NCBI GenBank assembly: GCA_949902595.1
Contig: CATLDC010000005.1
Location: 1-64,000, forward strand
Source of the DNA: an uncultured Candidatus Melainabacteria bacterium
Lineage (GTDB): Bacteria > Cyanobacteriota > Vampirovibrionia > Gastranaerophilales > Gastranaerophilaceae
Direction of reading: 5' to 3'
Length of the DNA stretch: 64,000 bases
The notes under the pieces are model-generated. The model had not been told where the DNA came from. It did not search any database and was given only the letters and a program-made list of their open reading frames with translations. The position numbers and the translations under genes are program-made. Position 1 is the stretch's first letter. Every line of letters starts with the position of its first letter. This document shows, one piece after another, positions 33,684 through 42,872 of the stretch.

Positions 33684-35134
33684 TATTTTTCCTCCCAATT
33701 TTTATGCTCAAACATATTTTTTCTGTAGTACATGATGTCTTTTGTTGGTTCTTTATACGATTCTTTGAGAGCTTCTTTTTTTACGAAAATACCGCATAGA
33801 TTGCCCTCATAAATCAGGCTCCAATTAGAATCTGATTTCAGAATCGGGTAGATTTCAAGATGCTTGTAAGGCATTAAAATCTCTGTCGGGTAATCCTTTA
33901 CAATCCCGTCCCAGTTAGGCTCTCCAAGTTCGTAATCCCGAAGCTGCAAAAATTCTTTGTCGTTGTAGACTTCTTCATACCTTCCGTCCATGTAGATTAA
34001 ATTGTCGGGAAACCGCTTATAAGAAACATAGCTTCCAAGCCCGAACGGCACTAGTAGATTGCCTTTTATGTTATTGATTTCCAGAAACTCGACTTCCTTG
34101 AGCGGGTACTTGCTGAAATCAGCGCGCGGAACAAGCGGAGAGAAAAGCGGAATTGAGAGCGCTGTTATAATAATCACCGGATAAACGTATTTTTCAAAGC
34201 GCTTGAAATAACTAAAAAGCTTTACAAACTCGTTGTAGCATAGTGCAGCAGTGGCAATCAGGGTGAGTGAAAGGAGTTTTACATGCGCAAGCCCCATGTA
34301 CAGAGTCACAAGAAGCACGATTGTTTTTGTAATATCAATCTTTTTTGTTTTAAAGCTCAAGCCTGTGCCAAGAATCCCGTAGATTGAAGGCAGGATGTAG
34401 TAAAGAATGTGCCTTTTTGCATAAAACGGCCACCATTCAGGAATGTATTTTCTGTGCATGGTTGCAGCAGAGAAAAGAAAGTTTAAATACTTTACCCCAT
34501 AAGGATTTATGACAAGAAGCGGCGTTGAAAGCGCAAGCACGCCAAAGAATTTTTTCCACGGTTTTCGCTCAAGCACTGCGCCTGCAAGGTACATAAACAC
34601 CAGCCCGAGCCCTGACACAACACCACCGTGGAGATTATTCCACAAAACAACCACAGGCGGGATTATCCAGACGAGGTTTCCGCCCTGTTTTCTTGTCCTT
34701 TCCAGCACGTACAGGAACAGTGCGAAAAAGAAGAAGCTGAAAAGCTGGCAACGTACGAGTTCTGAATTAAGATGTTTAACAAGAACAAGAAACACTGTCA
34801 TAAACAAAACCGAGGTCGGGAATGCGTGTTTTTGAAGTTTCTGGGTTTTGATTACAAAAAAAGCTGTTCCAAACATCAAAACGCTCTGGAGCAGAATTAG
34901 CCCGAATACGCCAAAGTATTTTAGTGCCGTATAAAATACCACGCCTGAGCCCCATTCATGGTCATACCACGGGTGGGTCGGGGTATAAGAAAGAAAGTCT
35001 TTGAAAGGCAGGATTCCGTTCTCAACAAATCTTTCGCCCACAATAAGCCGCGCAAACAGGTCGTAATCATAGTTTGTAGAAAGGCAAACCAGAAATACGC
35101 ATAAAACCGCCAATGTTATATAAAAATTTTTCAT
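33683..35134 (-). CDS. Multi-spanning membrane protein, tandem paralogue 1
   Basis: A 483-aa paralogue of the following gene with the same blocks (STNYDYDLFARLIVGE, YDHEWGSGVVFY, NNLHGGVVSGLG, YMDGRYEEVY). The first helix is followed by an acidic loop, as in GT-C enzymes, then about ten helices and a soluble tail. Duplication with sequence divergence suggests related but distinct substrates. It heads a unit with its paralogue and the patatin lipase, with overlapping starts and stops. GGGAG lies before the ATG. Confidence 0.7.
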   Translation of the reverse strand: MKNFYITLAVLCVFLVCLSTNYDYDLFARLIVGERFVENGILPFKDFLSYTPTHPWYDHEWGSGVVFYTALKYFGVFGLILLQSVLMFGTAFFVIKTQKLQKHAFPTSVLFMTVFLVLVKHLNSELVRCQLFSFFFFALFLYVLERTRKQGGNLVWIIPPVVVLWNNLHGGVVSGLGLVFMYLAGAVLERKPWKKFFGVLALSTPLLVINPYGVKYLNFLFSAATMHRKYIPEWWPFYAKRHILYYILPSIYGILGTGLSFKTKKIDITKTIVLLVTLYMGLAHVKLLSLTLIATAALCYNEFVKLFSYFKRFEKYVYPVIIITALSIPLFSPLVPRADFSKYPLKEVEFLEINNIKGNLLVPFGLGSYVSYKRFPDNLIYMDGRYEEVYNDKEFLQLRDYELGEPNWDGIVKDYPTEILMPYKHLEIYPILKSDSNWSLIYEGNLCGIFVKKEALKESYKEPTKDIMYYRKNMFEHKNWEEK

Positions 35135-35209
35135 CTACACTCCCTCATAACTATCTTATTACAAAAAAGTTTTTGTGCTAAGATAATTAAGGGTAAAAAG
35201 GGAGGCTAT

Positions 35210-36454
35210 ATGGGATTAACGTTAGTAGAAAAAATCATTTCAGAACACTCAGGAAAACAGGTCCATGCAGGCGAGCTGGTTATATCAAAGGTTGATGTGT
35301 CGGCTGTGCAGGACGGGACAGGCCCTCTGACTGTTCAGGAGTTCAAAAAGCTTGGAAAATCGAAGCTTAACAATCCTGAAAGGACGATTCTTTTTATTGA
35401 CCATGCTTCACCAAGCCCGCGCAAAGAGCTTTCCAACACCCACATGGTTTTAAGAAATTTTCATAAAGAATACGGCGCTGTATTATCCGATGTCGGAGCA
35501 GGCGTATGCCACCAGAGACTCATAGAAACATTTGTTAATCCGGGCGAAGTGCTTGTTGGTGCTGATTCCCACACCTGCACTTCAGGCGCATTAGGCGCGT
35601 TTGCAACAGGCATGGGCTCAACTGATATAGCCGTTGCAATGGCGCTTGGAAAAACATGGCTTAAGGTTCCTGCAACATATAAAATCGTTGTTACAGGCAA
35701 ATTCAAGCCTGGAATCTGTTCAAAAGACTTAATGCTTCATCTTATCGGGATGATTGGCGCAGACGGAGCGACTTACAAGGCCTTAGAGTTCTGCGGAGAC
35801 ACGATTGAGAATATGTCAATGTCAGAAAGATTCACGCTTGCAAACATGGCAGTAGAAGCCGGTGCCAAGTGCGGGCTGTTCATTGCGGACGACAAGACCC
35901 GCGAATTTTTGAAAGAGCGCGGGCGTGAAGACAAGTTCAGGCAGATTCTTCCGGATACTGACGCTATTTACGAAAGGATTATTGAAATCAATGCCGAAGA
36001 TGTGCCGCACACTGTTTCCTGCCCTCACACAGTAGACAACACCAAAAGGGTTGAGGAGCTTAAGGATGTAAAGGTTAATCAGGTTTTTGTCGGCACCTGC
36101 ACAAACGGGCGTATAGAGGATTTGAGGACTGTTGCAGAGATTTTGAAGGGCAAAACTGTTCATCCTGATGTAAGAATGCTCATCTCACCGGCTTCAAAAG
36201 ATGTATTCAAGCAGGCGCTTAAAGAAGGTTTAATTGATATTTTTGTGGAATCAAACGCGGCTATACTTGCACCTGGTTGCGGGCCTTGTGTTGGTGTGCA
36301 TGCCGGAATACTCGGTGACGGAGAGGTTTGTCTTGCAACCCAGAACAGGAATTTTCAGGGCAGAATGGGGAACACAAAAGGGTTTATCTATTTAGCATCT
36401 CCTTATGTTGCAGCGCACACGGCGCTTAGGGGATATATAAACGCAGGAGAATAA
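35210..36454 (+). CDS. leuC: 3-isopropylmalate dehydratase / homoaconitase large subunit
   Basis: Aconitase-superfamily 4Fe-4S hydro-lyase large subunit. It shows FIDHASPSPRKE, VGADSHTCTSGALGAFATGMGSTD, the cluster cysteines in GTCTNGRIEDL and APGCGPCVG, and QNRNFQGRMG. The 414-aa length fits the LeuC2/archaeal-type subgroup, which includes isopropylmalate dehydratase and homoaconitase. Function within leucine synthesis is likely but not certain, because leuD does not follow; a small membrane protein gene does. A strong GGGAGG site precedes the ATG. Confidence 0.9.
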   Translation: MGLTLVEKIISEHSGKQVHAGELVISKVDVSAVQDGTGPLTVQEFKKLGKSKLNNPERTILFIDHASPSPRKELSNTHMVLRNFHKEYGAVLSDVGAGVCHQRLIETFVNPGEVLVGADSHTCTSGALGAFATGMGSTDIAVAMALGKTWLKVPATYKIVVTGKFKPGICSKDLMLHLIGMIGADGATYKALEFCGDTIENMSMSERFTLANMAVEAGAKCGLFIADDKTREFLKERGREDKFRQILPDTDAIYERIIEINAEDVPHTVSCPHTVDNTKRVEELKDVKVNQVFVGTCTNGRIEDLRTVAEILKGKTVHPDVRMLISPASKDVFKQALKEGLIDIFVESNAAILAPGCGPCVGVHAGILGDGEVCLATQNRNFQGRMGNTKGFIYLASPYVAAHTALRGYINAGE

Positions 36455-36456
36455 CA

Positions 36457-36945
36457 ATGAATTTACTACTTTTAAAACAATTATCCATATTGAGCGCATT
36501 TGCGGGAGTTATTCTCGGGCTTATAACCATCGTGCCTTATGTAAGCTTTGTCAGCTTTATGGTCTTAATCCTGTTTTTGTCAGCCTTTGTGCTGGCCTAC
36601 CTTAAGCAAAATGACCTTATTGGAATCATAAGCATACGTGAGGGCTGTATTTTTGGAGCAGTAATCGGGTTTGTGTCGTTTCTCGCTTTTGCAGCGGTTT
36701 ACGCGCCTTTAAGTATGATTCTGGGCTGGCTCATACCGTCTTACACACAAGGGTTTTTGAGATTCTTCATGACAGGCGGATTCGGGACTTTTGTTGTAAT
36801 GATTTTGCTAATCATCATGATGGCAATGTTAAGCGCGCTGTTCAACGGGTTTTCAGGGCTTGTAACAGCTTACGTGTACGAGCTTATAACAGGTATAAAA
36901 AAGGAAAACAATCAGAACACAAGTGTGGATTTTGAGATAAAATAA
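36457..36945 (+). CDS. Small integral membrane protein (162 aa)
   Basis: Not recognised beyond topology: four hydrophobic helices (about residues 5-25, 28-50, 65-90 and 105-140) with a short charged C-tail. GCAGGAG in the end of leuC serves as its ribosome site, and the gap is 2 nt, so it is co-transcribed with leuC. Nothing in the sequence links it to isopropylmalate metabolism. Confidence 0.75.
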   Translation: MNLLLLKQLSILSAFAGVILGLITIVPYVSFVSFMVLILFLSAFVLAYLKQNDLIGIISIREGCIFGAVIGFVSFLAFAAVYAPLSMILGWLIPSYTQGFLRFFMTGGFGTFVVMILLIIMMAMLSALFNGFSGLVTAYVYELITGIKKENNQNTSVDFEIK

Positions 36946-36948
36946 CCG

Positions 36949-37557
36949 CTACACTTTAGCTCTAAACTTATGCAGGTAGCCTGCAATATTCTTTCTTTCC
37001 ATGATATACGAAAACTTGTCCTGTACCTGCGGCTCTCTGCCAGCGAGGCTTCTTCTGATATTGTATGGATAGTTTATATTCTTTTTATCAGAGCTGAACA
37101 GCAATTTATTCTCTTGTGTACCTTTATTTGCAATTCTTTCAAGTGTGTAAAGAATAACCTCTGTCAGTTTTCTATATTTGTATTTAAACATAGAGGCTGC
37201 TGATATTTCCAGAACACCACCCTCTTTTGAAAAAGCCTTTTTCAGGATTATTTCATTACTAACACAACTTGCACCTTTATACAGGTCCACTCTGTCACGG
37301 AGCAAATTTTTGGTATCATTATAAAGCCTAAAATAAAACTCATCTTTTTGCGGGTTAGATTCCAGTGCCAAAATATTATTATCCCTGTTGTTTGAAATCT
37401 TGTTCAACACATTATCAAGCCTGCCTTGCAGCCCTTCTTTGCTGCAATTCATAGCAAACTCTGTCCAATAGTCATTGGTTAAAGCACGTTTATGATACGT
37501 ACTTTCCGGTGGAAGCTTTGATTTGAATGTGTTAGCTGCAACGTTCTGGGTTCTCAT
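36949..37557 (-). CDS. Lineage-specific hypothetical protein (202 aa)
   Basis: No family was recognised. A basic, mostly helical protein with no signal or membrane segment. The N-terminus MRTQNVAANTFKSKLPP is a disordered tail with a short NTFKSKLP motif, similar in kind to the tails on the 999-aa protein and the broken ankyrin-like gene. The ATG at 37557 is preferred because GAGG lies 8 nt upstream; the preceding in-frame start is too close. It converges with the membrane-protein gene with a 3-nt gap and no terminator. Confidence 0.6.
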   Translation of the reverse strand: MRTQNVAANTFKSKLPPESTYHKRALTNDYWTEFAMNCSKEGLQGRLDNVLNKISNNRDNNILALESNPQKDEFYFRLYNDTKNLLRDRVDLYKGASCVSNEIILKKAFSKEGGVLEISAASMFKYKYRKLTEVILYTLERIANKGTQENKLLFSSDKKNINYPYNIRRSLAGREPQVQDKFSYIMERKNIAGYLHKFRAKV

Positions 37558-37660
37558 ATACATACCTCTTTATATCCTAATGTATGCCTTATCAAATCAT
37601 AAACTATTTTAATTTGCAACACTCCATGCTAAAATAGACATACTGCGAGGAGAAGAATAA

Positions 37661-38713
37661 ATGGAATTTAAATCAAAGATTAAAACAATAGAATGGGTCG
37701 ATACATATTCAAAAATGGTTGACCAGACTGTCATACCTTATGAATACAAGTTTGTGAATATAACGTCCGGCGAAGATATGTTTAACGCAATCAGGAACAT
37801 GATTGTGCGCGGAGCACCGGCTATCGGGATTGCAGGCGCTCATGGCGTGATACTCTTTGCACAGGAAGGTGCAGAAAAATTCGATACAAGAGAAGAATTT
37901 GTAAACTGGCTCATTGAAAAAGCCGAAAACATGAAAACCTCACGCCCGACAGCAGTTAACCTAATGTGGGCAGTGCAGAAACAAATTGAGGTTATTAATA
38001 ACTCAAAATCTGATATAAAAGGGATTATCGAAGAGCTTAAGACAAACGCTATCAAGCTTGAAAACGAAGATATTGAGATAAACAAAAAAATCGGCGACTA
38101 CGGCGCAGAAGTTGTTCCAAAAGGAGCAACAATCCTTACCCACTGCAACGCAGGTGCGCTCGCAACTGTCGGATACGGTACTGCTCTCGGGGTTGTGCGT
38201 TCTGCTTTCGCTAAGGACAACACTGTACAGGTTTTTGCAGACGAGACCAGACCTCGCCAGCAGGGTGCAAGGATTACAACGTTTGAACTTGCGATGGACG
38301 GAATCCCTGTAACGCTTATTACAGACGGAATGTGTTCATATTTTATGAAAAAAGGAATGATTGACATGGTTGTAGTAGGCGCAGACAGAATTGCTGCCAA
38401 CGGTGATACTGCAAACAAAATCGGGACTTACACAGTTGCAATCGCTGCAAAGTACCACAACGTGCCGTTCTATATCGCGGCACCGCTTTCCACAATTGAC
38501 ACCTCAATCAAAACCGGAGACGAAATCGTAATCGAGGAACGCTCAAGAGAAGAAGTCACTCATATTAACGGAAAGATTATTTGCGCTCCGGAAGTTAACG
38601 TCATTAACCCTGGATTTGACGTAACTCCTCATGAGTTGATTGCAGGTATAATCACAGAGAAGGGGATTTTGAGACCTGATTACAACAAGTCAATCGCAGA
38701 AGCGTTTTCATAG
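37661..38713 (+). CDS. mtnA: S-methyl-5-thioribose-1-phosphate isomerase
   Basis: Methionine-salvage isomerase of the eIF2B-like family, converting the aldose phosphate to the ribulose form. It shows RNMIVRGAPAIGIAGAHG, RPTAVNLMWA, the catalytic Cys in LTHCNAGALAT, DETRPRQQGAR, the catalytic Asp in VVGADRIAANGDTANKIGTY and a late TPHELIAGIITEKGI. At 350 aa it is complete. GAGGAG precedes the ATG. No other methionine-salvage genes are adjacent. Confidence 0.96.
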   Translation: MEFKSKIKTIEWVDTYSKMVDQTVIPYEYKFVNITSGEDMFNAIRNMIVRGAPAIGIAGAHGVILFAQEGAEKFDTREEFVNWLIEKAENMKTSRPTAVNLMWAVQKQIEVINNSKSDIKGIIEELKTNAIKLENEDIEINKKIGDYGAEVVPKGATILTHCNAGALATVGYGTALGVVRSAFAKDNTVQVFADETRPRQQGARITTFELAMDGIPVTLITDGMCSYFMKKGMIDMVVVGADRIAANGDTANKIGTYTVAIAAKYHNVPFYIAAPLSTIDTSIKTGDEIVIEERSREEVTHINGKIICAPEVNVINPGFDVTPHELIAGIITEKGILRPDYNKSIAEAFS

Positions 38714-38766
38714 ACTAGCAAATTTTATTATTACGGGGTTTAGAATAGAAAAAGGAGTAATCAATC

Positions 38767-40183
38767 ATGCGAATTTCACCTGTCACTACAACACAACCAC
38801 AAAATAAGCCTGCATTTCAAGCTAGAATTCCTAAAAATATAGTTGAACAAATGCGAGGAAAAACAGAACCCCTCAAAAACATTAACATTTTATCGCCAAA
38901 AGGAATGGTGTAAGCGGTATCTGCTGCTGTTGCAGCAGGCTTATATGCAAAAGATTCAGAAAGAAAACTGGATGATGCAGAACTTCAGATTCTTAGTAAA
39001 GGAAGGCTTCATACCAGTGAAGAGTTGCAAAAACTTTCTGACGAAGATTTCCTGAAAGCCGTAAAGATAAAAGATACGAACGGCAAAACAGTTTTGCATT
39101 ATAAAGGCAACAGCAAAGCACTTGAAAGATTTTTTGATATTGCTCCAACAAAGGATATTGCAGAAATATATTTGAAACCGGACAGTGAATGGTGGGAGGA
39201 ATATCTGAAATGGGATGATCGCAAGATGTATGATGAAAGCAAGAAGCCTGAAAGAAAATGCGTCTTCAAATATTAATGAATTTTTATACGAAGAAATTAT
39301 TAGTACTGATAACAATGCGCTTAATGTCAGAACTCAAAACGCACTCTATTCAAATATGCCTCTTGAAATCGCTGCAAGATTATTTAAAACCCATCATATA
39401 GATAACAGCTATGCAAAATTAGATAAAGACTACCTTGCAGAAGCCCCGCAAGAAGAGTTAGAAGCATTGCTTGACAGCGCATTTAATCACTTTGATACAG
39501 TATGTGTTGAAGCTAACCTAGAACTCGAAAAAATCATAAATGCAATAGACCCGTCAAAACCAAGGGCAGTGCATTTGGAAGCCCTTACTGATGCTATGTC
39601 ACCTGATGAAATAGCAAAATTATATAAAAAAGTTGATGGTGCTGGTAATAGTATCATGCACTACAGTGCATTCAGGCGCCCTTATGATTTTAGAGCAAGT
39701 TTCAATATACTGGAAAACTCTCTTGATAAAAAAGACATTGATGAAATTATGCTTAAGGAAAACAATGCTGGAGAGATTCCTGTTAATACAACCCCTTCTT
39801 ATGTACCGGCAAAGACGTTAATACAATACTACCAGAGAATGAATGATCCTGGTATGATTGAGTCAATATTCAAACATCAAAATGAAAACGGTGATACAAT
39901 CTTGCACTATTTATACAATACAGATATAGTGCCTGATCTTTTTAATGCATTACAAGATAATCCGGAAGCACTTGCAGATATTATGTTAACACGTAATAAT
40001 TCCGGATATACTCCGGTTACCAAAGATAATACGCAACAATTACTTAAAACAAAAATTGTAGAACTTGCAACTGACTCAGACTTGTCTCTAGAAAAGTCAA
40101 TTAGCCTGCTACGTGAAAATAAATTGGAGCCGCAGATATTAAAATTTCTGGAATTGCAAAACGATGCTCTTAAAAACGGTTAG
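38767..40183 (+). pseudogene. Broken ankyrin-like lineage-specific gene
   Basis: A reading frame opens at ATG 38767 with MRISPVTTTQPQNKPAFQAR and stops at TAA 38911-38913. The same frame then continues (AVSAAVAAGLYAKDSERK) to about 39260, where a one-base shift is needed to enter the frame running to 40183. Repaired, it gives about 470 aa with a hydrophobic Ala-rich segment and repeated ankyrin-like units (NGKTVLHYKGN, GNSIMHYSAF, NGDTILHYLY, NSGYTPVTKDN). The N-terminal AFQAR tail resembles other proteins of this lineage. Two lesions argue for a recent pseudogene; sequencing error or programmed recoding are less likely. An AAAGGAG site and a terminator frame the unit. Confidence 0.7.
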
Positions 40184-40214
40184 AAAAAGGTCCGGCATTG
40201 CCGGACCTTTTTAA
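40184..40214. terminator. Bidirectional terminator after the broken gene
   Basis: AAAAAGGTCCGGCA and its complement with a minimal loop, A-run one side and T-run the other. It is shared with the convergent pdxA-like gene. Confidence 0.88.
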
Positions 40215-41146
40215 TACATACAATACTTAATCGCCTCAATCATTGATTCAGGATTGGCGATATTCTTCCCTGCAATATCAAACGCAGTCCCGTGGCTTGG
40301 CGATGTCCTTATAATATCAAGGCCGATTGTCATGTTAACAGTCTTTTCAGACGCAACCGACTTAATCGGAATCAAACCCTGATCGTGGTAGCAGGAAATG
40401 TAACAGTCATAAGGCACCTTTTCACCCTTTAGATAATTCTGAACCCCTTTTACAAACAAAGTGTCAGCAGGAAGCGGATTCGTAATGTTGATTCCGCGCT
40501 TGCGCACAGCTTCAACCGCAGGAAGCATCTTTCTCTCCTCTTCATCCCCCATAATCCCGTTTTCACCGGCATGCGGATTCAGAGCACAAAGAGCAAACGA
40601 AGGCTTTTTGATGTAAAGCTTGTTCTGAAAATAACTCCTTAGCCTTTCGACTTTTTCTATTATTATCTCTTTGCTAAGGTTTTCTGAAACATCCTTTAAG
40701 GCGCAATGCCTTGTAAGAAGCAAGACCCTCAAATCCTTGGACACAAAAAGCATCTCTGCTTTCTGCCCGTCATGAGCAAGAAAATGCTCGAGTACTTCTG
40801 TCTGACCGTTGTAGATGTGACCTGCAAGGTGCATTGCCTCTTTTGAAGTCGGAGCTGTAACAATGAATTTTGGTGAAATCCCGCACGCTTTTTCAAGAGC
40901 ACGGAACGAAAAATCACCGGCAGAAGCTGAAACAACACCTGGTTCTATTTTTTCAGGATAATCAATCTCAATTACTTCATAACTATTTGCAAGACGTCCG
41001 TAAGTGTTCAAAACCTTTGAGTTAGAAATAATTACAATGTCTTTAGCTGGCAAGTTCAGCATATTCAGGGCTTTGATTGTAATCTCTGCCCCGACCCCGT
41101 TCGGGTCGCCTGTTGTAATCGCGATTTTGTTAGAATATTTATTCAT
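40211..41146 (-). CDS. PdxA-family 4-phospho-hydroxyacid dehydrogenase
   Basis: NAD-dependent, metal-requiring oxidative decarboxylase of the PdxA superfamily. Features are TTGDPNGVGAEI, TAPTSKEAMHLAGHIYNGQTE, the metal-ligand histidine in LNPHAGENGIMGDEE and YHDQGLIPIKS, and SPSHGTAFDIAGK. At 311 aa it is near normal. Its start overlaps the DUF1537 kinase gene by 8 nt. That pairing is characteristic of the PdxA2 group, which works after the kinase on 4-phospho-D-threonate or erythronate, rather than of vitamin B6 synthesis; a B6 role is not excluded because PdxA and PdxA2 are similar. Confidence 0.85.
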   Translation of the reverse strand: MNKYSNKIAITTGDPNGVGAEITIKALNMLNLPAKDIVIISNSKVLNTYGRLANSYEVIEIDYPEKIEPGVVSASAGDFSFRALEKACGISPKFIVTAPTSKEAMHLAGHIYNGQTEVLEHFLAHDGQKAEMLFVSKDLRVLLLTRHCALKDVSENLSKEIIIEKVERLRSYFQNKLYIKKPSFALCALNPHAGENGIMGDEEERKMLPAVEAVRKRGINITNPLPADTLFVKGVQNYLKGEKVPYDCYISCYHDQGLIPIKSVASEKTVNMTIGLDIIRTSPSHGTAFDIAGKNIANPESMIEAIKYCMY

Positions 41147-42443
41147 GGCACCTGAAATAATTTAAAATCTCTATCAAAGTCTTTGTGTTCCCGAGATTTC
41201 CGGACTTTGTAACAATCCATTTTTTGTTAATGTCCGAACAAATCGAGATAGCCGGAGCAACCTCGTCCACAAGCTTCAACTCGTTTGAGTTGATTGCTTT
41301 GCAGCACTTGTAAGAAGTCTCTCCGCCAAGAGTTATAAGGATTACATTAATCTGCTCCAACACCCTTCTGGTAAGCTCTGCAAGATAGTCTGTAATCTTT
41401 GTTGCAAGCTTTTCTTTTGTAAGCTCAGCATTGAACGAGTCGTCTGAAAACCCGTCAAAGTTGGTTATAAGATGTGATGTGTGTACAACAACCGTAACTC
41501 CGCTCTTAAGGTTGTTTATGACTCTTTCCACTAAATCATCACACACGCCGTTTAGGATATCCTTGATACCCAGCGCAATAAAATTCACATTGTCATAATC
41601 ATCAGACTGCTCAAGCTTTGCAATCTGCTCTGCCGTAATCTGGGTTGCAGTGCCTGAAACAATGAATTTCGGAAGCTTTTCGAGCTTGAGAGTCTCTCTT
41701 TCTTTTTCAATTCCTGAAAGCCAGAACTTTCCGAGAACCTGAGCACCCGCTGCAGTCCCAGTCGGAAGCAGGTTTTTGTCACATTTTTTGATTGCAAGCG
41801 CAATCTGCTCAATGTCCGTAATGGAGGTAGAATCCGCAACTATAAGCTTTTTACCCTCTTTTATAAGCTCGTTTATCTTGATAAGAATCGGCCCTGCGCC
41901 GTTCATTACGGTTTTCAAATCAATCGTGCCGACAAGGTCTTTTCGCTCATCTTTAAGCTGTGATTTAAGAAGAGTCGGAACATGGGATTCCAGAATCGGA
42001 GAATGCGGGTCCATTGCCATTTCTGTTCTGCCGAGCGGAACGCCTTTTAGAAGGTGGTACCCGCCAACAGTGATTCTGCCTTCCTGCGGGAATGCCGGTA
42101 TAATTATTGCAGCGTCATAGCCCAAAATATCAAGCATTGTAAGCGTTTCAACTGCAATATGACCTCTAAGCGTTGAGTCAATTTTTTTGTAGTAATAATC
42201 GAACGAGAAGTTCTCTACGAATGATTTAACAGCCTTTTCAACTCGTGAGACAGCTTCCCATTCTTCAACATTTCTGGACTCGCTGGAGAGCGCCCAGACT
42301 TCTGTGCCCTCTTTTTCCTGCGGTGTGCAGCTGCTATCAAGAAGAATCTTTGTATTTGCGCCCCTCAAATGAAACTGGAGCGCTGTATCGTTCGCTCCGG
42401 TTAAATCATCTGCAATTATACCTACTAAATCAGAAAATATCAT
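41139..42443 (-). CDS. Four-carbon acid sugar kinase (DUF1537)
   Basis: Kinase of the DUF1537 family, members of which phosphorylate D-threonate, D-erythronate and related acids. Blocks visible are IIADDLTGANDTALQFHLRGA, YYKKIDSTLRGHIAVE, AFPQEGRITVGGYH, an ATP-side SGTATQITAEQIAKLE and GGETSYKCCKA. At 434 aa it is of family length. It begins inside the ssb stop (TAATG overlap), so ssb, this kinase and the PdxA-like gene form one transcript. Which acid is used cannot be read from the sequence. Confidence 0.88.
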   Translation of the reverse strand: MIFSDLVGIIADDLTGANDTALQFHLRGANTKILLDSSCTPQEKEGTEVWALSSESRNVEEWEAVSRVEKAVKSFVENFSFDYYYKKIDSTLRGHIAVETLTMLDILGYDAAIIIPAFPQEGRITVGGYHLLKGVPLGRTEMAMDPHSPILESHVPTLLKSQLKDERKDLVGTIDLKTVMNGAGPILIKINELIKEGKKLIVADSTSITDIEQIALAIKKCDKNLLPTGTAAGAQVLGKFWLSGIEKERETLKLEKLPKFIVSGTATQITAEQIAKLEQSDDYDNVNFIALGIKDILNGVCDDLVERVINNLKSGVTVVVHTSHLITNFDGFSDDSFNAELTKEKLATKITDYLAELTRRVLEQINVILITLGGETSYKCCKAINSNELKLVDEVAPAISICSDINKKWIVTKSGNLGNTKTLIEILNYFRCHE

Positions 42444-42769
42444 TATTCTGCGTCTCTTTTTGAACCCAACAATCTAACATTGTTTGCAACAATCAGAAAT
42501 CTTTCTCTTTCTTCACCAGACTGGTCTGTCCATTTGCTTATAGAGATTCTGCCATCAGCAACAACCTGACGTCCTTTTTTGATGTACTCGCCTGCAAATT
42601 CAGCCTGCTTATCCCAAACCTCAATATTATACCAGTCAGTAACTTCTTCTTTTGTTTTGGAGTCCCAGCGTCCGACTGCGAGTGAAAAAGTTGTTTTAAC
42701 TTTTCCTGATTCAAAGTACTTGATTTCAGCGTCCTGACCTGCTCTTCCAATGATAGTTGCTGTATTCAT
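42443..42769 (-). CDS. ssb: Single-stranded DNA-binding protein, tail-less
   Basis: OB-fold ssDNA-binding protein: MNTATIIGRAGQDAEIKYFESGKVKTTFSLAVG, then DWYNIEVWDKQAEFAGEYIKKGRQVVADGR. It ends after the fold with RLLGSKRDAE and lacks the disordered linker and acidic DDDIPF-type tip used to recruit partners in most bacteria; short cyanobacterial SSBs share this. The ATG at 42769 has AAGGAG 7 nt upstream; the longer frame is not needed. It is the first gene of an odd unit with acid-sugar genes. Confidence 0.9.
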   Translation of the reverse strand: MNTATIIGRAGQDAEIKYFESGKVKTTFSLAVGRWDSKTKEEVTDWYNIEVWDKQAEFAGEYIKKGRQVVADGRISISKWTDQSGEERERFLIVANNVRLLGSKRDAE

Positions 42770-42872
42770 TAAATTCTCCTTTTTAAAAACTATAAACTGA
42801 TTATACCACGGAATTTGAATCAATAGCAAAAAATTTTTTTACGGTTTTTTATCTAAAAAACGGAGAAAATAA

